Source: Diplonema japonicum (lineage: Eukaryota > Euglenozoa > Diplonemea > Diplonemida > Diplonemidae). From it: DNA of 64,000 nt. The stretch covers positions 62,001-126,000 of the forward strand of contig OZ025722.1 in the NCBI GenBank assembly GCA_964019335.1. Direction: 5' to 3'. The notes below the pieces were generated by a model. It was not told the DNA's origin. It was given only the letters and a program-made list of their open reading frames with translations, and made no database searches. Of the stretch, positions 1 through 11,100 are shown piece by piece (positions within the stretch are counted from its first letter, which is position 1; each line of letters starts with the position of its first letter). A program made the position numbers and the translations under genes.

Positions 1-2
1 CC

Positions 3-1846
3 GACCGTGCAAAACGTATCAAAAACAAACCACGGGTGCAGATGGACCCGAAGGACGCCCTTATCCAACAGCTGCGTGACGAGGTGTCCACTTTGAAGGC
101 ACGATGTGGTGGGAAGCTTGATGAGTCCGAAGACGACGCCGTGCGACTCGAGGAGATGCAGGTGGAGGTCTGCAACCTGAAGGAAGAGATCTCCATCCTG
201 CAGTCCGACATGGGCAAGACAGAGGCGCGCCTTAAGGCCGCCACAGAAGACGCAGAGGCACAACACGTTGTTGTCACGCAGCTCACAGAGGAGCTGAAAC
301 TGAACAAGGAGACAAGCGACGACAGCACCGTGCAGCTGGTGGCGATGTCCTCGTGTGTGTACAAGTTCATGGCTGGTGTGCTGCCCTCCGCAGTGCTGAA
401 GGAGTGGAAGGCCCACCTTAAAGGCGTTGACTTCCTTTCCGAGGCCATCCCCACGCAGGCACTGGAGAACGGGCTTGCTAAGGTGACGAAGTTCCTGGGC
501 AACCCGCACGCAGAGGCAAACAGATGCGACTCTCCAAATGGGAACTACGGCCCGCACACGCCCTCTGTGGGGCTCTCGTCGCCTTTATCGAGCGACGAGC
601 ATGAGGAGACTCGCAAGAGACGGTCGTCCTCGAAGAAGAGGAAGAAGAAGAAGAGCAGCACACCCATCTCGCCGCCAGACATGGCGGGCGAGTCCAGCCA
701 CGAACTCCCTGCATCTCTCACACCTGATCAACAATCAGCTGTGGAGGCAGTCATCCAGAACCTCACCCTGGCCTTTGACAAAGAGCGCAAGAAGCTAACA
801 AAGCAAACCAAAACGTCCGATTCATCGGCAGACTGCGCACGGAATAGAGGCGATCTGATAAGCAAGTTCATGGCGGTGGAGGAGAAATTGGAAGCAGCGC
901 TTGTGGAAAAGGACGGGACACTGGAGGAGTTAACGAAGAGCAGGGTGATGCTGGAAAAGGTGAAGAAACAAGTGAGCGTGAAGACGCAGCTGGCGGATGA
1001 CCTGAAGAGGGAGACGAGCCGGTTGATGGGGTGCCTGAAGGAAGCAGAGGAAATGGGGAAGAGATCGGTAGAGGAAGCACAGAACAAGCTGATTGCGGAG
1101 AACAACAGACGGCACGAACAGTTGTTGAACCTGCACCAGCAAGAGCTGATGAAGGTGAGGAAGCAGGGCACTGACTCAAAGAAGAAAATCAAGAAGATTA
1201 AAGACGCCAACGGGGAGCTGGAACAGCTGTATGACCAGAAAGTGGTAGAGTACAACCAGCTCATGCGCGACTTCGAAGGGCTAAAAATTCAAAGCATGAA
1301 GAACCTACGGGAACGTGAGGACTCGAAGGATGAGCGACTGTGGCCGGTGAATCAAAACACTATCAAACTGACCTCCATAGCAAGCAACATCATGAAGGGC
1401 CTCAGCGTTGTCACTGCCGCTAACGGTGGAGGGGGACATGGAGGCGGTGAGGAAATCGGAGTCAGACCTGCCAAATCAGCACCTATGCTGGCTACGTACG
1501 GGAAATCTCCCGAGGTCCGAGAAAAAAAAAAAAAAAAAAAAAAAAAAGGAAAACTCAAAACTACAGGTACAAGCGGCGGAAGATGCTCTTCGTCGGCCTA
1601 TGTCAGGGGTAGACACGGCACCTCCACACACCACTTCTATCACGTCATCGGCTCCCTTTGCAAAGCCGCCTCTTCCTGGTCTAGAGCCTTCGTCCCAAGA
1701 TACTCCCGGGGGGTGTGGTCCTGACAAGGTAAAAAGGAAGGAAGAAAAAAAAAAGAAAAAACTGACCACAGATCACGCCGATACCCCCTCAAACCTCGCG
1801 AAGTGGACTCGGTATAGCCGTGCCGGGGAGAAAATATGTGGATTGA
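3..1846 (+). CDS. Kinesin-2-like motor protein, C-terminal part (5' end outside window)
   Basis: The frame is open to the left edge. Its first residues (AKRIKNKP, then DPKDALIQQLRDEV) match the end of the motor domain and the neck of kinesin-2/KIF3 motors, where NKP followed by DPKDAL is characteristic. These motors carry intraflagellar transport cargo toward microtubule plus ends. After the neck come about 400 residues of charged coiled coil with a Ser/Arg/Lys-rich patch near residue 200, then a Gly-rich linker and a Pro-rich tail. Two short introns (1515-1566 and 1729-1771) must be removed. Without this, an A26 run would give poly-lysine and an unrelated tail. Spliced exons are 3-1514, 1567-1728 and 1772-1846, giving 582 visible residues. 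The ATG at position 42 is internal to the neck and is not the true start. The family call is strong; assignment to a particular subunit is not possible. Confidence 0.83.
1515..1566 (+). other. Short cis-intron with A26 run
   Basis: GTCCGAG, a 26-A run, then CTACAG. The intron is 52 nt, and removing it moves the kinesin-like frame into a plausible VQAAEDALRRP... continuation. The exon junction is phase 0. Confidence 0.7.
1729..1771 (+). other. Short cis-intron, A-rich
   Basis: GTAAAAAGG, an A-rich core, then CCACAG; 43 nt. Removal gives a 24-residue Pro/Arg-containing tail ending in TGA at 1846, instead of a poly-proline read-through of a poly-C tract. Confidence 0.55.
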
Positions 1847-2099
1847 ATGTTTCCCCCCCCCCCCCCCCCCCCCCCTCCGTTGCATTTTTCTTATTTTTTT
1901 CCCCCCTCATTTTTTCTTTTTTTTTATGTTGAGTTCAGTCTTTCTTATTCTTGTTTTTTTTTTTTTTTTTTCTTCTTTTTTTTTTTTTTTTTTCCTTTCA
2001 ATATATGTCATAATATGGATTTCTTGTATAAAAAAAGAAAGGGGAGAGGAGTGGGGTGGGGGGGGGAACAAGTAGAACATCGAAAAGGCGGCGGTAGGG

Positions 2100-2136
<37 letters not shown>

Positions 2137-4234
2137 GAGAACTTTATGCTGCCTAGACCGACACCCCCTCCTCCGACGCCTTTCAACTGCACACTTAGTA
2201 AGCGCCGCTTTGTGCAGTTTAGTGGGAACAGTAGTTAGGTTGCAATCAACTTATTTCCTTTTTTTTTCTTTTTTTTTTTCTGTGTGCGAAGACTAAGGAG
2301 AAGGGGAAAAAAAAATTCTTTTTTTTTCCTGTTTTCATTTTTTTTTACGCCCCCCCCTCGTTTCCCTGCACTCACACCATGCTTTGTGTTTGTTGCTTTA
2401 TGCTGTGGCCGTGTTCACATGTATTGGAAAATTTGTCACTTAATCAACACAAAAAAAAAAGAAAAAAAAAAAAAAAAAAAAAAAGGTCCTACAATCTTAA
2501 GCACAATGGAAGCCATAACGCTTTTGGAGGGCTTTTTATATCCCCCCAAACGTATTAAAAGGAAAGCATAGAAGGAGGAAACAAGAAGGGAAAAAAAAAA
2601 AAAAAAAAAAATACTCTCTAGAAACAAAATGAAACCCTTAACACCCACCCCTCATGTCTTTCATACCAGGTGTCTAAAATGTCTTAACTGTTGCTGACTA
2701 GTGGCAACTCTGGTCCTGCTGGTAACTGAGTGACTCAAAAGACTAAAGGGCGGTTAAGAAGAAGAAGAAAAAACGACTTACTTGTTGTTAAATGAGCCAG
2801 TTTTTTTTTCTTTTTTTTTTCCAGGGTGCCACTGGCTTCCTTTATCTCTTATATATTCCCCCGGGGGGGAACCCCCGAGTTGAAAAAAAAAAAGAATTGT
2901 TTTTTTTTTATAGGCACGTGCGAGCAGTTGATTCACAGTTCTCGTACCCTCATCCCCCCCTCATTTTTTTATACCGTAAAAATGAAAAGTGCCGGAAAAT
3001 GCCAGATCCTGTGTGGGGTCCTCTAAGAAGAATTCCCTCCCCGGACAGAATAATCTGGCCTGACAAATTCCCAGGCCAGTACTTTTTCATTTTGCAGCAT
3101 ATTGGCAAAATAAATAGAGAAGAATAAAAGAAGAGGGGGGGGGGGGGGGGGGGGGTCATAAGGGGGTCGTTATTTGCCCTTTTTCAGGCTCTTCGCCAAG
3201 GGCATTTTGGGCCCTTAAAAAAACTGTAACCACCCCAAAAGTGCCCACAAATCACCCAAACCCCCGTTTCCCGATGGTTTCCGGCCCCAGAAGTGCCCAG
3301 AATCATGTTCTAATTTTGGGGCCCCCGTTTGGTATTTTCCCTATGTAATCCTAGGGGCCCCTATTTTATGTTCAGCATGGCCCTAGGGGGGGGGGGGGGG
3401 GGGGGGGGCTAGAGCTTTTTACCATTTTCATTCCTATTTCTGCCCTTACCATTTTTTATTCCCCCCCCCTGCTGACACAACCATAATTGAGTGATTAATA
3501 ACCAAAAAAAAAGAAGAAGAGCAGCCGTGTAAGGAAGGGAGGAATCCCCCCCCCCTTTTTTTTGTCCCTTGTGCGAATGGAGTAGGAGAAGAAGAAAAAC
3601 CTTTTTAAAAAAAAAAGGAAAAAAAAAAAAGAAGACATCCCGTTCCTTTGAAGACGTGGTCCCTTGTTGAAGCTTGTACAGCCCTCAAGGGAGGGACCCG
3701 ATGGAAAAAAAAAATCTTTTTTAACAACCAAGTTATCAATGTCAAGCCACAGTCATCTGTCAGTGGCTGTAAGCTTTAAGCTTTCAAACTTGTCTTTTTT
3801 TTTGTTTCTCTCTTTCCCCCCTCCTTTCCCCCCCACCCCTGCTGATATAGCCAGAGTATCATTTCTGAAAAAGGAGAAAAAAAAAGATGGACACGAAAAA
3901 AAAAAAAGGTCGAAAAAAAAAAAAAAAGGCCTCCCCCCTTTCCCCCTTTTACCGGATGGTTTCCCTCTACACATTTTTTGGTGGATCATTTTTTTCTCTC
4001 TCTCTCCCCTCGGACATCCCGTCCCCAAACTCTGTCTATAAGTGCGCAAAAGGGCAATGAATAGAAGAAAAAAAAAAAAAAAAATGCCCCACCATATTAT
4101 TCTGTTTTCTTCTTCTTTCTTTTTTATTCACTTACTGTTCCCTCCAAACAAAAGTATTCTCAAACACTCTTGTTTTTCTCTCTTTTTTTTTCCCCCCCTC
4201 TACCCGAAGAAACCAAGGGAAGAAGAAGAAAAAA
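1847..4234. other. Homopolymer-rich intergenic spacer
   Basis: No credible gene. The spacer is dominated by C, T, A and G runs (for example C near 1853-1875, T near 1957-1993, A near 2101-2133) mixed with AT-rich sequence. It holds one repeat element (3135-3408). The final stretch, 4160-4220, is a T/C tract ending in an AG that probably serves as splice acceptor for the next gene. Confidence 0.7.
3135..3408. mobile_element. Poly-G-bounded repeat element, single-arm copy
   Basis: A 230-bp non-coding unit (3156-3385) lies between G21 and G23 runs. It starts TCATAAGGGGGTCG and ends CAGCATGGCCCTA. Its body, from the TTTGCCCTTTTTCAGG region to CCTAGGGGCCCC, is nearly identical to each arm of the palindrome at 34605-34986, so it is a dispersed MITE-like or foldback-derived sequence. 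No coding capacity is visible. Confidence 0.75.
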
Positions 4235-5407
4235 ATGAAAACCGTTCTCGGGATGCTGCTTGCCGTCACTGCCGTGCAGGCCCAGTGGGTGGACCTGTTC
4301 GCCCCTCCTTTCTCGGGTACACCGCTTGAGCTGATGTTCGGGATTTCGTGCCCCGCTGTGGGGGAGTGTTTTGTGGCCGGTGGGAACTCAAACACAGGGT
4401 TTGGGATGTACAAGTCAAACGACCCCAAAATCCAGACCCTCACAAAAGTCCCCATTACATCCCCCGAGCCAGTACTGATGCTGTTCGGGGTGGCCATGCA
4501 GGACACGACCCACGGTGTGTGCGGTGGCCTCGAGATCGGGATCGGCGGGACCTACTACACAATGAACGGTAAGTGGTTCAACGAGTCCCTTGAGGTGGGT
4601 GTTGTGACCACGCAGGCCCTCTACAACCTCGGCGGCCACAAGTACGCCTACGTCGGCACCGACAACGCAGCCATGGGTCCCGCCGTGTCCAAGAATGGCG
4701 GTTTGACCTTCAAGGGCCACTGGTGGCCTAAGAACTTCGCCCCCAACGCGCCCGCCAGGTACGGTGCCTTCCCCTCCGACACCACGTGGTACGTGACTGG
4801 TGGGATGTGGCCTTCCAACAACACAGACCCCAACACCCGTGAGGTCACATCGAAGCTGACGCTCAACAAGAAAACCGGGAAGCTAACAAGGTTGTCCAGA
4901 ACCGAACCCATCACGGGGCCTGTCAATGGCTATGGCGCCCTCATCGCCAAGACCACCGACGGCGGGGCCACGTGGACTGCTCAGTACAACAGCACAGGTG
5001 AGTTCTACTTCAACGGCATCGACTGTGCGTCTGAGAATGTCTGCGTTGCGGTGGCGGAGGGCTTCGCGCAGGACGGCGCCACGGTGCCCGGTGTGTCCGT
5101 GTTCATGACCACTGACGGTGCGAAGTGGGACAAGGTGTACAGCTACGGCACCTCCAGCGGGGGTTCCTCCATGTCTGTGAAGATGGTCAGCACCACTGAA
5201 GCCTGGGTCGCCGCCACTTCTGGCACCGGCCTCAAGGCGACAGGACACTTCCTCCACACCACCGACGGTGGGAAGACCTGGACCGAGGGTGCCGGGCTCC
5301 CTTTCGTGGGTGACGTCATGGAGATGTCCTTTGTGAACGCCACCACTGCCTACGCTGCCGCCGTTACTGCGGAGGAGGTCTCCACCATCCTTGCACTTGG
5401 CATCTAA
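4235..5407 (+). CDS. Secreted Asp-box (BNR/Ycf48-like) beta-propeller protein
   Basis: 390 residues. An N-terminal signal peptide (residues about 1-16, hydrophobic, AVQA before Gln) is followed by repeated beta-propeller blades. Asp-box signatures are visible: SKNGGLTF, TTDGGATW, TTDGAKW and TTDGGKTW. This architecture is shared by Ycf48/HCF136-like and BNR-repeat extracellular proteins; no catalytic sialidase arginine triad is evident, so a binding or scaffold role outside the cell is more likely than glycosidase activity. The start follows a T/C tract ending CCCGAAG and an A-rich leader, so ATG 4235 is well supported. The gene is strongly biased to G/C third positions (GTG, CTG, ACC, AAG), as are the other two secreted-protein genes at 32.5 and 43.1 kb. 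The exact ligand is unknown. Confidence 0.8.
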   Translation: MKTVLGMLLAVTAVQAQWVDLFAPPFSGTPLELMFGISCPAVGECFVAGGNSNTGFGMYKSNDPKIQTLTKVPITSPEPVLMLFGVAMQDTTHGVCGGLEIGIGGTYYTMNGKWFNESLEVGVVTTQALYNLGGHKYAYVGTDNAAMGPAVSKNGGLTFKGHWWPKNFAPNAPARYGAFPSDTTWYVTGGMWPSNNTDPNTREVTSKLTLNKKTGKLTRLSRTEPITGPVNGYGALIAKTTDGGATWTAQYNSTGEFYFNGIDCASENVCVAVAEGFAQDGATVPGVSVFMTTDGAKWDKVYSYGTSSGGSSMSVKMVSTTEAWVAATSGTGLKATGHFLHTTDGGKTWTEGAGLPFVGDVMEMSFVNATTAYAAAVTAEEVSTILALGI

Positions 5408-5615
5408 GCCTGACGTTTGACCTTCTTTGATTTATGACATTCTTTATTGACCTTCCCCCTCACCCCGTGTCGTCTCTTTTTTGTGTGGCATCTCACCCTA
5501 CATGATGCTGTGGCATCGTTCGCACCGAACAGTGTTTCTTTCCCTTCTTTTCTCTTGTAATCTTTGTTTTTATACTCTTTGTCCCCCTGCACCGCCCCAA
5601 GCACCTCACCAGACA

Positions 5616-8021
5616 ATGGCAATGGACGACGACCCCTATGAGGCCTTCATGCGGTCAATCAACAAGATTGAAGAGAAGAAAGAGACGGTGGTGATGCAGC
5701 ACGGCGACGAGTTACGGGAGGTGGATGGGGTGGATGCGTACATCGCGCAGCAGGCGAAGGGGAAGAAGGCGGAGGTGAGCATGGCGGTGGCTGAGAGACG
5801 GTGGCAAGACGCTGCTGCAGTTGAGAAGGGCAACGTCATGCGGGAAGTGCAAGAACTGGAAAAACCGTGGGAGCAGGAAGGATCCACGTGGGCCACAGTT
5901 CTGTCGGGGATCGCACCCGCAGGTATCGTGGAGAAGGTGCAGGACGCAGTTGCGGAAGAGAACATGTCCACTCCGTTCAAGACAGTCTCCTTCGTGGTTC
6001 CACGGGTCGTGACTGGTAGCTCCTTAGTTATGGTAGCCCCCAAGGGTGCTGGGAAGAGCACCTGCAGTGCTGTGTGCGCTGTCATCCATGCTGCCGAGCG
6101 ACGTGTGAAAGGGCCTCGCATGCCCACCGTGGTTGCCGTCAGCCCAAGCCGCGAGGGTGCCAACAACCTGTTCATGACGCTGCTCTCTCTTTGTAACAAA
6201 CTCGGGCTCACCCTTGTCACTTTCCACAGTGGATGTGACAGGGAGGAGCAGTATCGGCTGGCCAAAAAGGGCTTTGATATTGCAGTGGGCACCCCTGGGG
6301 GTCTCCTAGCCGTCTCGACGGGCAAGAGCCCAGCTTTCACCTTCACGAACACGTCCCTCCTTGTAGTCGATGATGCGGGCGCTGCGTTTGCGAAGTCCTT
6401 CGAGACGCAGATGGACCAGCTTGCAGACCAGTGCGCGCGGAAGGACAAGAGGCTCTTTTACAACACCTCTTGGTACAGCCCACGGCTCGACCATGCCCTG
6501 AAAGCGATGGTAGGCAGCTATGGGGGCTCTGCGCACGTTATTGAATTCAAGGAAAAGGGCACGTCTGCACCCCCCTCACGGCGGCAGGCCCGTTCCTCTG
6601 GGGCACCCCCGAAAGCTTTCGCTCCACCAGCACCCTCGCCAGTACCCGTTGCACCACCTCGTACTAAAGCCACTGTCACACTCCCACAAAACGCGCCCGA
6701 ACCACCTGCGCCTTCGAAGAGTATTTTTGGGAACAGAAAACCGTGGGAGCCACCAGTTGCTGCGACCCCTGCCACCCCTGCTGCCCTCACTGGCCCCGTT
6801 CCGCCTGCCGTCGACCCTCACACAGCGTTTATTACTATGAACCCGGAGCCAGGTCCCAAGTTGCCCTCCGTCACCGCAGCCATTGCTAAGCACCTCGCAC
6901 AGCTGAACTCACGCAAGAAAAACGAAGATGACAGTAGCAGTGGCAAAGGCAGAGAGAACCCAGACGGGGCCGGAAGGGGAACAGGCTGGGAAAGAAGCAG
7001 GGACAGAGACAACAGTCGGGGAAAGGACAGGGACAGAAGTCGTGAATGGGGCAGTGACAGAAAAAAAGATAGGAAAATCAGAAGCAGCAGCAGCAGCAGC
7101 AGCGAGAGAAGCAAAAGCAAAAAGAAAAAAACAAAAGACACCACCAGAGAACGGAGTAGAAGTAACGACAGGAAACGTGGTCGCCGGGACAGAAGTAGGA
7201 GCAGGAGCCGCGATAAGAGTCGAGACAAGAAAAAAGATGGAAGAGGCAGAGACAGGAGCAGGGAAAGGAGTAGAGACAGGAGCAGAGATCGTGACAGGAA
7301 GAACGACAAAAACAAACCACGAAAGGTACGAGACAGAAGTGAGGATAGCGAACGGAGGGACAGGACTCATAGGAAAAAAGACAATGAGAGAAACCAAGAG
7401 AGAAGCAATAATAGAGACGGAAGCAAAGACAGGGACAGAGATAGAGATAGAGAGAAGGACAAAAAACGAGGTCGGGATCGAAGTAGGAGCAGAGACAGGG
7501 ATACAGGATCGGCAGAAAAGAGCAAGAGAAATCGAGACAAGAGTAGGAGTAGAAGCAGGAGCAGGGATAAAAAGCGAAGCAGGGAAAGAAGCCGTGACAG
7601 AGAGAAAACCAGGAACAGGGAAAGAAATAGAGATAGGAGCAGGAGTAGAGATAAAAAGCATGACAAGGAGAAAAGCCGTGATAGAGACGGGAGCAGAAAC
7701 CGAGAAAGAAGAGACAGAGAAAGAAGTAGAGGCAGGGAAAGAAGCAGGGTTAAAGATAAAAGGGGTAGGGAGAGAAGCCGCGAGAATAGGAGCAGAAGTA
7801 GAAGTAGGAGCAGAGATAACAAAAGGGACAGAAGCAGGAGCAGGAGCAGGAGCAGGGATGAAACGCGAAGCAAAGACAGGTGCGACGCAAGGAACCGCAA
7901 AAGACAGGCGTCAAGCGAAAAGAGGAAAAGGCGGCCAAGTAGCAGCACGGAAACGAAGGAGAAGAAGAGACGACGAAGCACTACCGACAGCAGCTCAAAA
8001 AGCAAACGAAGGAGGCGTTAG
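5616..8021 (+). CDS. Degenerate DEAD-box helicase-like domain fused to a long RS domain
   Basis: 801 residues. After about 100 charged residues comes one RecA-like fold: Walker A APKGAGKST, a TPGG motif at the Ib position, and VVDDA where a helicase has DEAD/DExD. No second RecA domain follows. Instead there is a Pro/Ala-rich linker (about residues 310-400) and then some 380 residues of Arg-Ser/Arg-Asp repeats, as in SR splicing regulators. The RS tail implies a nuclear role with the spliceosome or mRNP. The altered Walker B and missing second lobe argue against normal ATP-driven unwinding. An in-frame ATG at 5481 is upstream, but the pyrimidine tract and AG at about 5570-5601 sit between it and 5616, so the start is placed at 5616 (a second ATG is at 5622). 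Confidence 0.72.
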   Translation: MAMDDDPYEAFMRSINKIEEKKETVVMQHGDELREVDGVDAYIAQQAKGKKAEVSMAVAERRWQDAAAVEKGNVMREVQELEKPWEQEGSTWATVLSGIAPAGIVEKVQDAVAEENMSTPFKTVSFVVPRVVTGSSLVMVAPKGAGKSTCSAVCAVIHAAERRVKGPRMPTVVAVSPSREGANNLFMTLLSLCNKLGLTLVTFHSGCDREEQYRLAKKGFDIAVGTPGGLLAVSTGKSPAFTFTNTSLLVVDDAGAAFAKSFETQMDQLADQCARKDKRLFYNTSWYSPRLDHALKAMVGSYGGSAHVIEFKEKGTSAPPSRRQARSSGAPPKAFAPPAPSPVPVAPPRTKATVTLPQNAPEPPAPSKSIFGNRKPWEPPVAATPATPAALTGPVPPAVDPHTAFITMNPEPGPKLPSVTAAIAKHLAQLNSRKKNEDDSSSGKGRENPDGAGRGTGWERSRDRDNSRGKDRDRSREWGSDRKKDRKIRSSSSSSSERSKSKKKKTKDTTRERSRSNDRKRGRRDRSRSRSRDKSRDKKKDGRGRDRSRERSRDRSRDRDRKNDKNKPRKVRDRSEDSERRDRTHRKKDNERNQERSNNRDGSKDRDRDRDREKDKKRGRDRSRSRDRDTGSAEKSKRNRDKSRSRSRSRDKKRSRERSRDREKTRNRERNRDRSRSRDKKHDKEKSRDRDGSRNRERRDRERSRGRERSRVKDKRGRERSRENRSRSRSRSRDNKRDRSRSRSRSRDETRSKDRCDARNRKRQASSEKRKRRPSSSTETKEKKRRRSTTDSSSKSKRRRR

Positions 8022-8116
8022 GAATAAGTTCTCTTCCACCGCTCTCCTCTTTCCCTCCCCCAAATTTTAACAAACTGGGTTAACAGTGTTCCTGTTCAGT
8101 GTTCTCGTCTGAAATA

Positions 8117-8139
8117 TTTTCTCTCTTTTCGTTTCTCAG
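8117..8139 (+). promoter_or_regulatory. Probable trans-splice acceptor (pyrimidine tract + CAG)
   Basis: TTTTCTCTCTTTTCGTTTCTCAG lies 20 nt upstream of the ATG at 8159. Its position between a stop codon and the next start, rather than between exons, fits spliced-leader addition. Confidence 0.5.
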
Positions 8140-8158
8140 CACCACATTACAGGAGAAG

Positions 8159-11100
8159 ATGCCTCTAGATGGTGGGGCGTTTAGAGCTCTGCCTGCATCG
8201 CTGGATCCAAGGCTGAGCAGTTCGAGTGTGGGGAGTGTTGACCATGGTAGAGTGTCTTTGGGGTCGCCGGTGTCGCCGCCATTGGCCAGCAGCAGCAAGG
8301 CACGGATGGCGTTGGAGAACTTGAGAAACTCGCTGGCACCAGTGCATGATGCGGCCAGTACGTTGCCGAGCAGGCCCTCGTACTCCGCAAGCAGTCGTGA
8401 CACGCATTCTTTGAACAGGTTGGATGCGCAGCTGGAGATAGAAGGCTTCGAAGTAGGCAGGCTGTCCCACCATGTCCTGGAGCTGAAGCAGTCACTAGAA
8501 CAAGCAGAGCAGTTGATCTCGGAGCAGAAGTACCAGTTAGCCGAAACAGAGGTTCAGAACGCGTCACTGGTCGAAAAAATTGACTCGCTCACAAGCGTGG
8601 TGCACCAGGTGAAGAGGGACACATACGAAGTGGAGAAGGCAAACCGGGACCTCACGAAGAACAACCACGAGCTGATCGAAGCAAACTCCCTCATCTCATC
8701 CGAGCTGATGAAGCTGACGGAAGAGACCAACGAGATCGAAAGCAAGCACGCCTCGGAGATGTGCACCATGGGCACCTCCCTGGAACACGTGCAAATGCTC
8801 AAGCAGGGCGAGGTGAAGCTTCTGCAAACAGAGCTCATAAAGTACGAGAATGCAAACCAGAGTCTGACGATGACGGTGCAGGGGCTCACGGACTGCTTCA
8901 CGGACAACAAAAGGCTCCAGGTGTCTTTGCAGGAGGCCCTTGAAACATGCAGTAGGTACGACGTGACTTGCGCCGAGGAGGCAGCCCGATCGTCCCTGAG
9001 CAGCCACCTGCTGCAGTCGGCACTGCTTAAGACACGCGCCGCACACATCAACACCACCACGCTTTCACAAATACACGCCATGAAGGCACTGCAGCGCCAC
9101 AATGCGCACAGGACGCTCGGCAAGTACTTCACGAGGCTTCTCTGCAACGTGGCGGCCAAGCGCTCTATTGAAAGCCACTCGATTGAGAGGACTCACCTCC
9201 TGGAGTCGACCCATTGGAACACTATGATCTCCAACTTGCATGACGACATGACACGTGCCAACGACGCTGCCGCCATCAACGAGTCCACTGCAACGCACGC
9301 ACAGAAGGAGCTTGACAGCGCCCTCACACGGCTTTCCATCGCGGAGCAGCAGTGCCGCGATCTGGAAAGCAACCTCGCACTCACTGCTTCATCTCAGGTT
9401 AGTGCATCGGCCTCCCTTCGTGCTGCTGAGTGCCGCTCAAAACAGCTCGAGACACACGTCACCGCACTCTCCGAGGACATAAGCACCGCTGAAGCTAAGA
9501 TCGCGGACCTTGAGCAGGCCCTTACTGTGTCGAGGTTAGAAGAGAGCAGACTGCGGAACACTAGTGCTTCTGTCGCTTCAGAGCTCCAAAGCAGCGAGAA
9601 CGGCGTGAAGGCACTTGCCGAGCGTGCAAAAAGAGGCGAAGAACGTGCACAGATAGCAGAAGGGAAGCTCACAGCTGCGGTATTCGAGCTGGAGGAGCTC
9701 AGAAGCAACACGACCACGTTGGAGGCACAGTGCGCGTGCGCGAAGAAAGAAAGCGGTGCTGCTTCCGAACGGGCAAAGAAAGCAGAAGAAAGAGCCAACA
9801 CGTCGGAGGGCAACCTTGTGTCTACAAAGATACGCCTCGAAAAGGCCGAGAGCCAGCTTTCGGAAGAGAAGGCGGTCAGTAACGCGGCCAAGGTGCGACT
9901 GGACGCATCAGTTCGTGACTGTGACGGGATGAGGAGAGAGAACGAGGTGTTGAGACGGCAGGTAGCAGAGGGGCAACATAAGACACAAAGGCTTGATGAT
10001 CAGCTGCAGGCAGCGCAGAAAGACCTGAGCGAGGCGAGGGACAAGCTTGACTCTGAAGAAGATAAACTTGTTTCTCTTAGGCGGCAGCACGAAGAGACGT
10101 CAAGGACCAGTGACAGATACCAGCACCAATTGGAAGATGCTAGTCAGGACATAGAAGAACTGCGCGAGCGCCTTCAGACAGCTGAAGACGAAGCTATCCA
10201 ACTTCGCAGGACAAACATGACGCTCCCTACACGGGAACAGATGTCCCTGGTGGAGGGTGAGCATAAGGAGGCTGCGTTGCGCTGCAGGGAGTTCGAGGAC
10301 TCCTCCCGCATGATGGAACGAGAGCTGCATGAGGCGAAAGCGTCTCTCAGAAGGGCCGCAGCAGAGAGAGACGCCTTGGACTCAAGGCTGCAGAACGAAA
10401 GAGAGCGACTCGAAAAGCAGCATGAAAGGATCGAGGCAGAGCTCACGGCAGCGATGCAATGTTTGCAGCAGGACGTCAGTCAGCTGAGGTTGGACCTGGA
10501 GAAGAGTGAGACTTCCGAAAGGGCTGCTAGAAATGAACTACAACGCGCGCGATCAGAACTTTCTTCAGAGCAGAAGGGACGGCAGGCCGAGGTGGAACAC
10601 CTTAAGGAGCTCGTGAATGAAGAAGCAGGGGCACGTGCAGAGAAGGATGCCACCCTAGCGACATTACAAGCGAATCTCAGCAAGTTGCAAGCCAACACTG
10701 TTAGCACAGAAGAAGTGTCTGCAAGAATGCTGGAGATCGAAATAGCAAGGAAAGAAGAAGTAACGTCTCAGCTGAGACATCAGTACACACTGGAGCAGCA
10801 GCTTACAGAGGAGTTGGGGGAGAAGCTGAGAGACAAGGAGAGATGGATTGCAAACCACACGGCAATGGAACACAAGCTGTGCGAGGTGCTGAACAGCAAC
10901 TCATCTGAATCCATCCATCAGGGCTGCGAAGCGATCTCCTTCCACATTCTTGTACAGCAAGTGGAGAAAACATGTGACGAGCTGCTGACAGCAAATGCCG
11001 AACGAAAGAACCTCACAGAGAGTGTGAAGTCCCTGACACAGAAACTCAAAGAGCAGAAGCAGTTGCGACAGGACGCTGCGACCGAGGCAGCACACCACCA

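Noticed and set aside
1521-1547. A run read as a homopolymer sequencing error causing a frameshift
   Set aside because: GT and CAG borders, a 52-nt length, and repetition of the same pattern in many genes fit an intron better. Not fully excluded without reads.
6928-8070. 380-codon + strand frame overlapping the RS domain
   Set aside because: It is a frame-shifted reading of the repetitive Arg-Ser/Arg-Asp DNA; composition is simple and the start has no acceptor.
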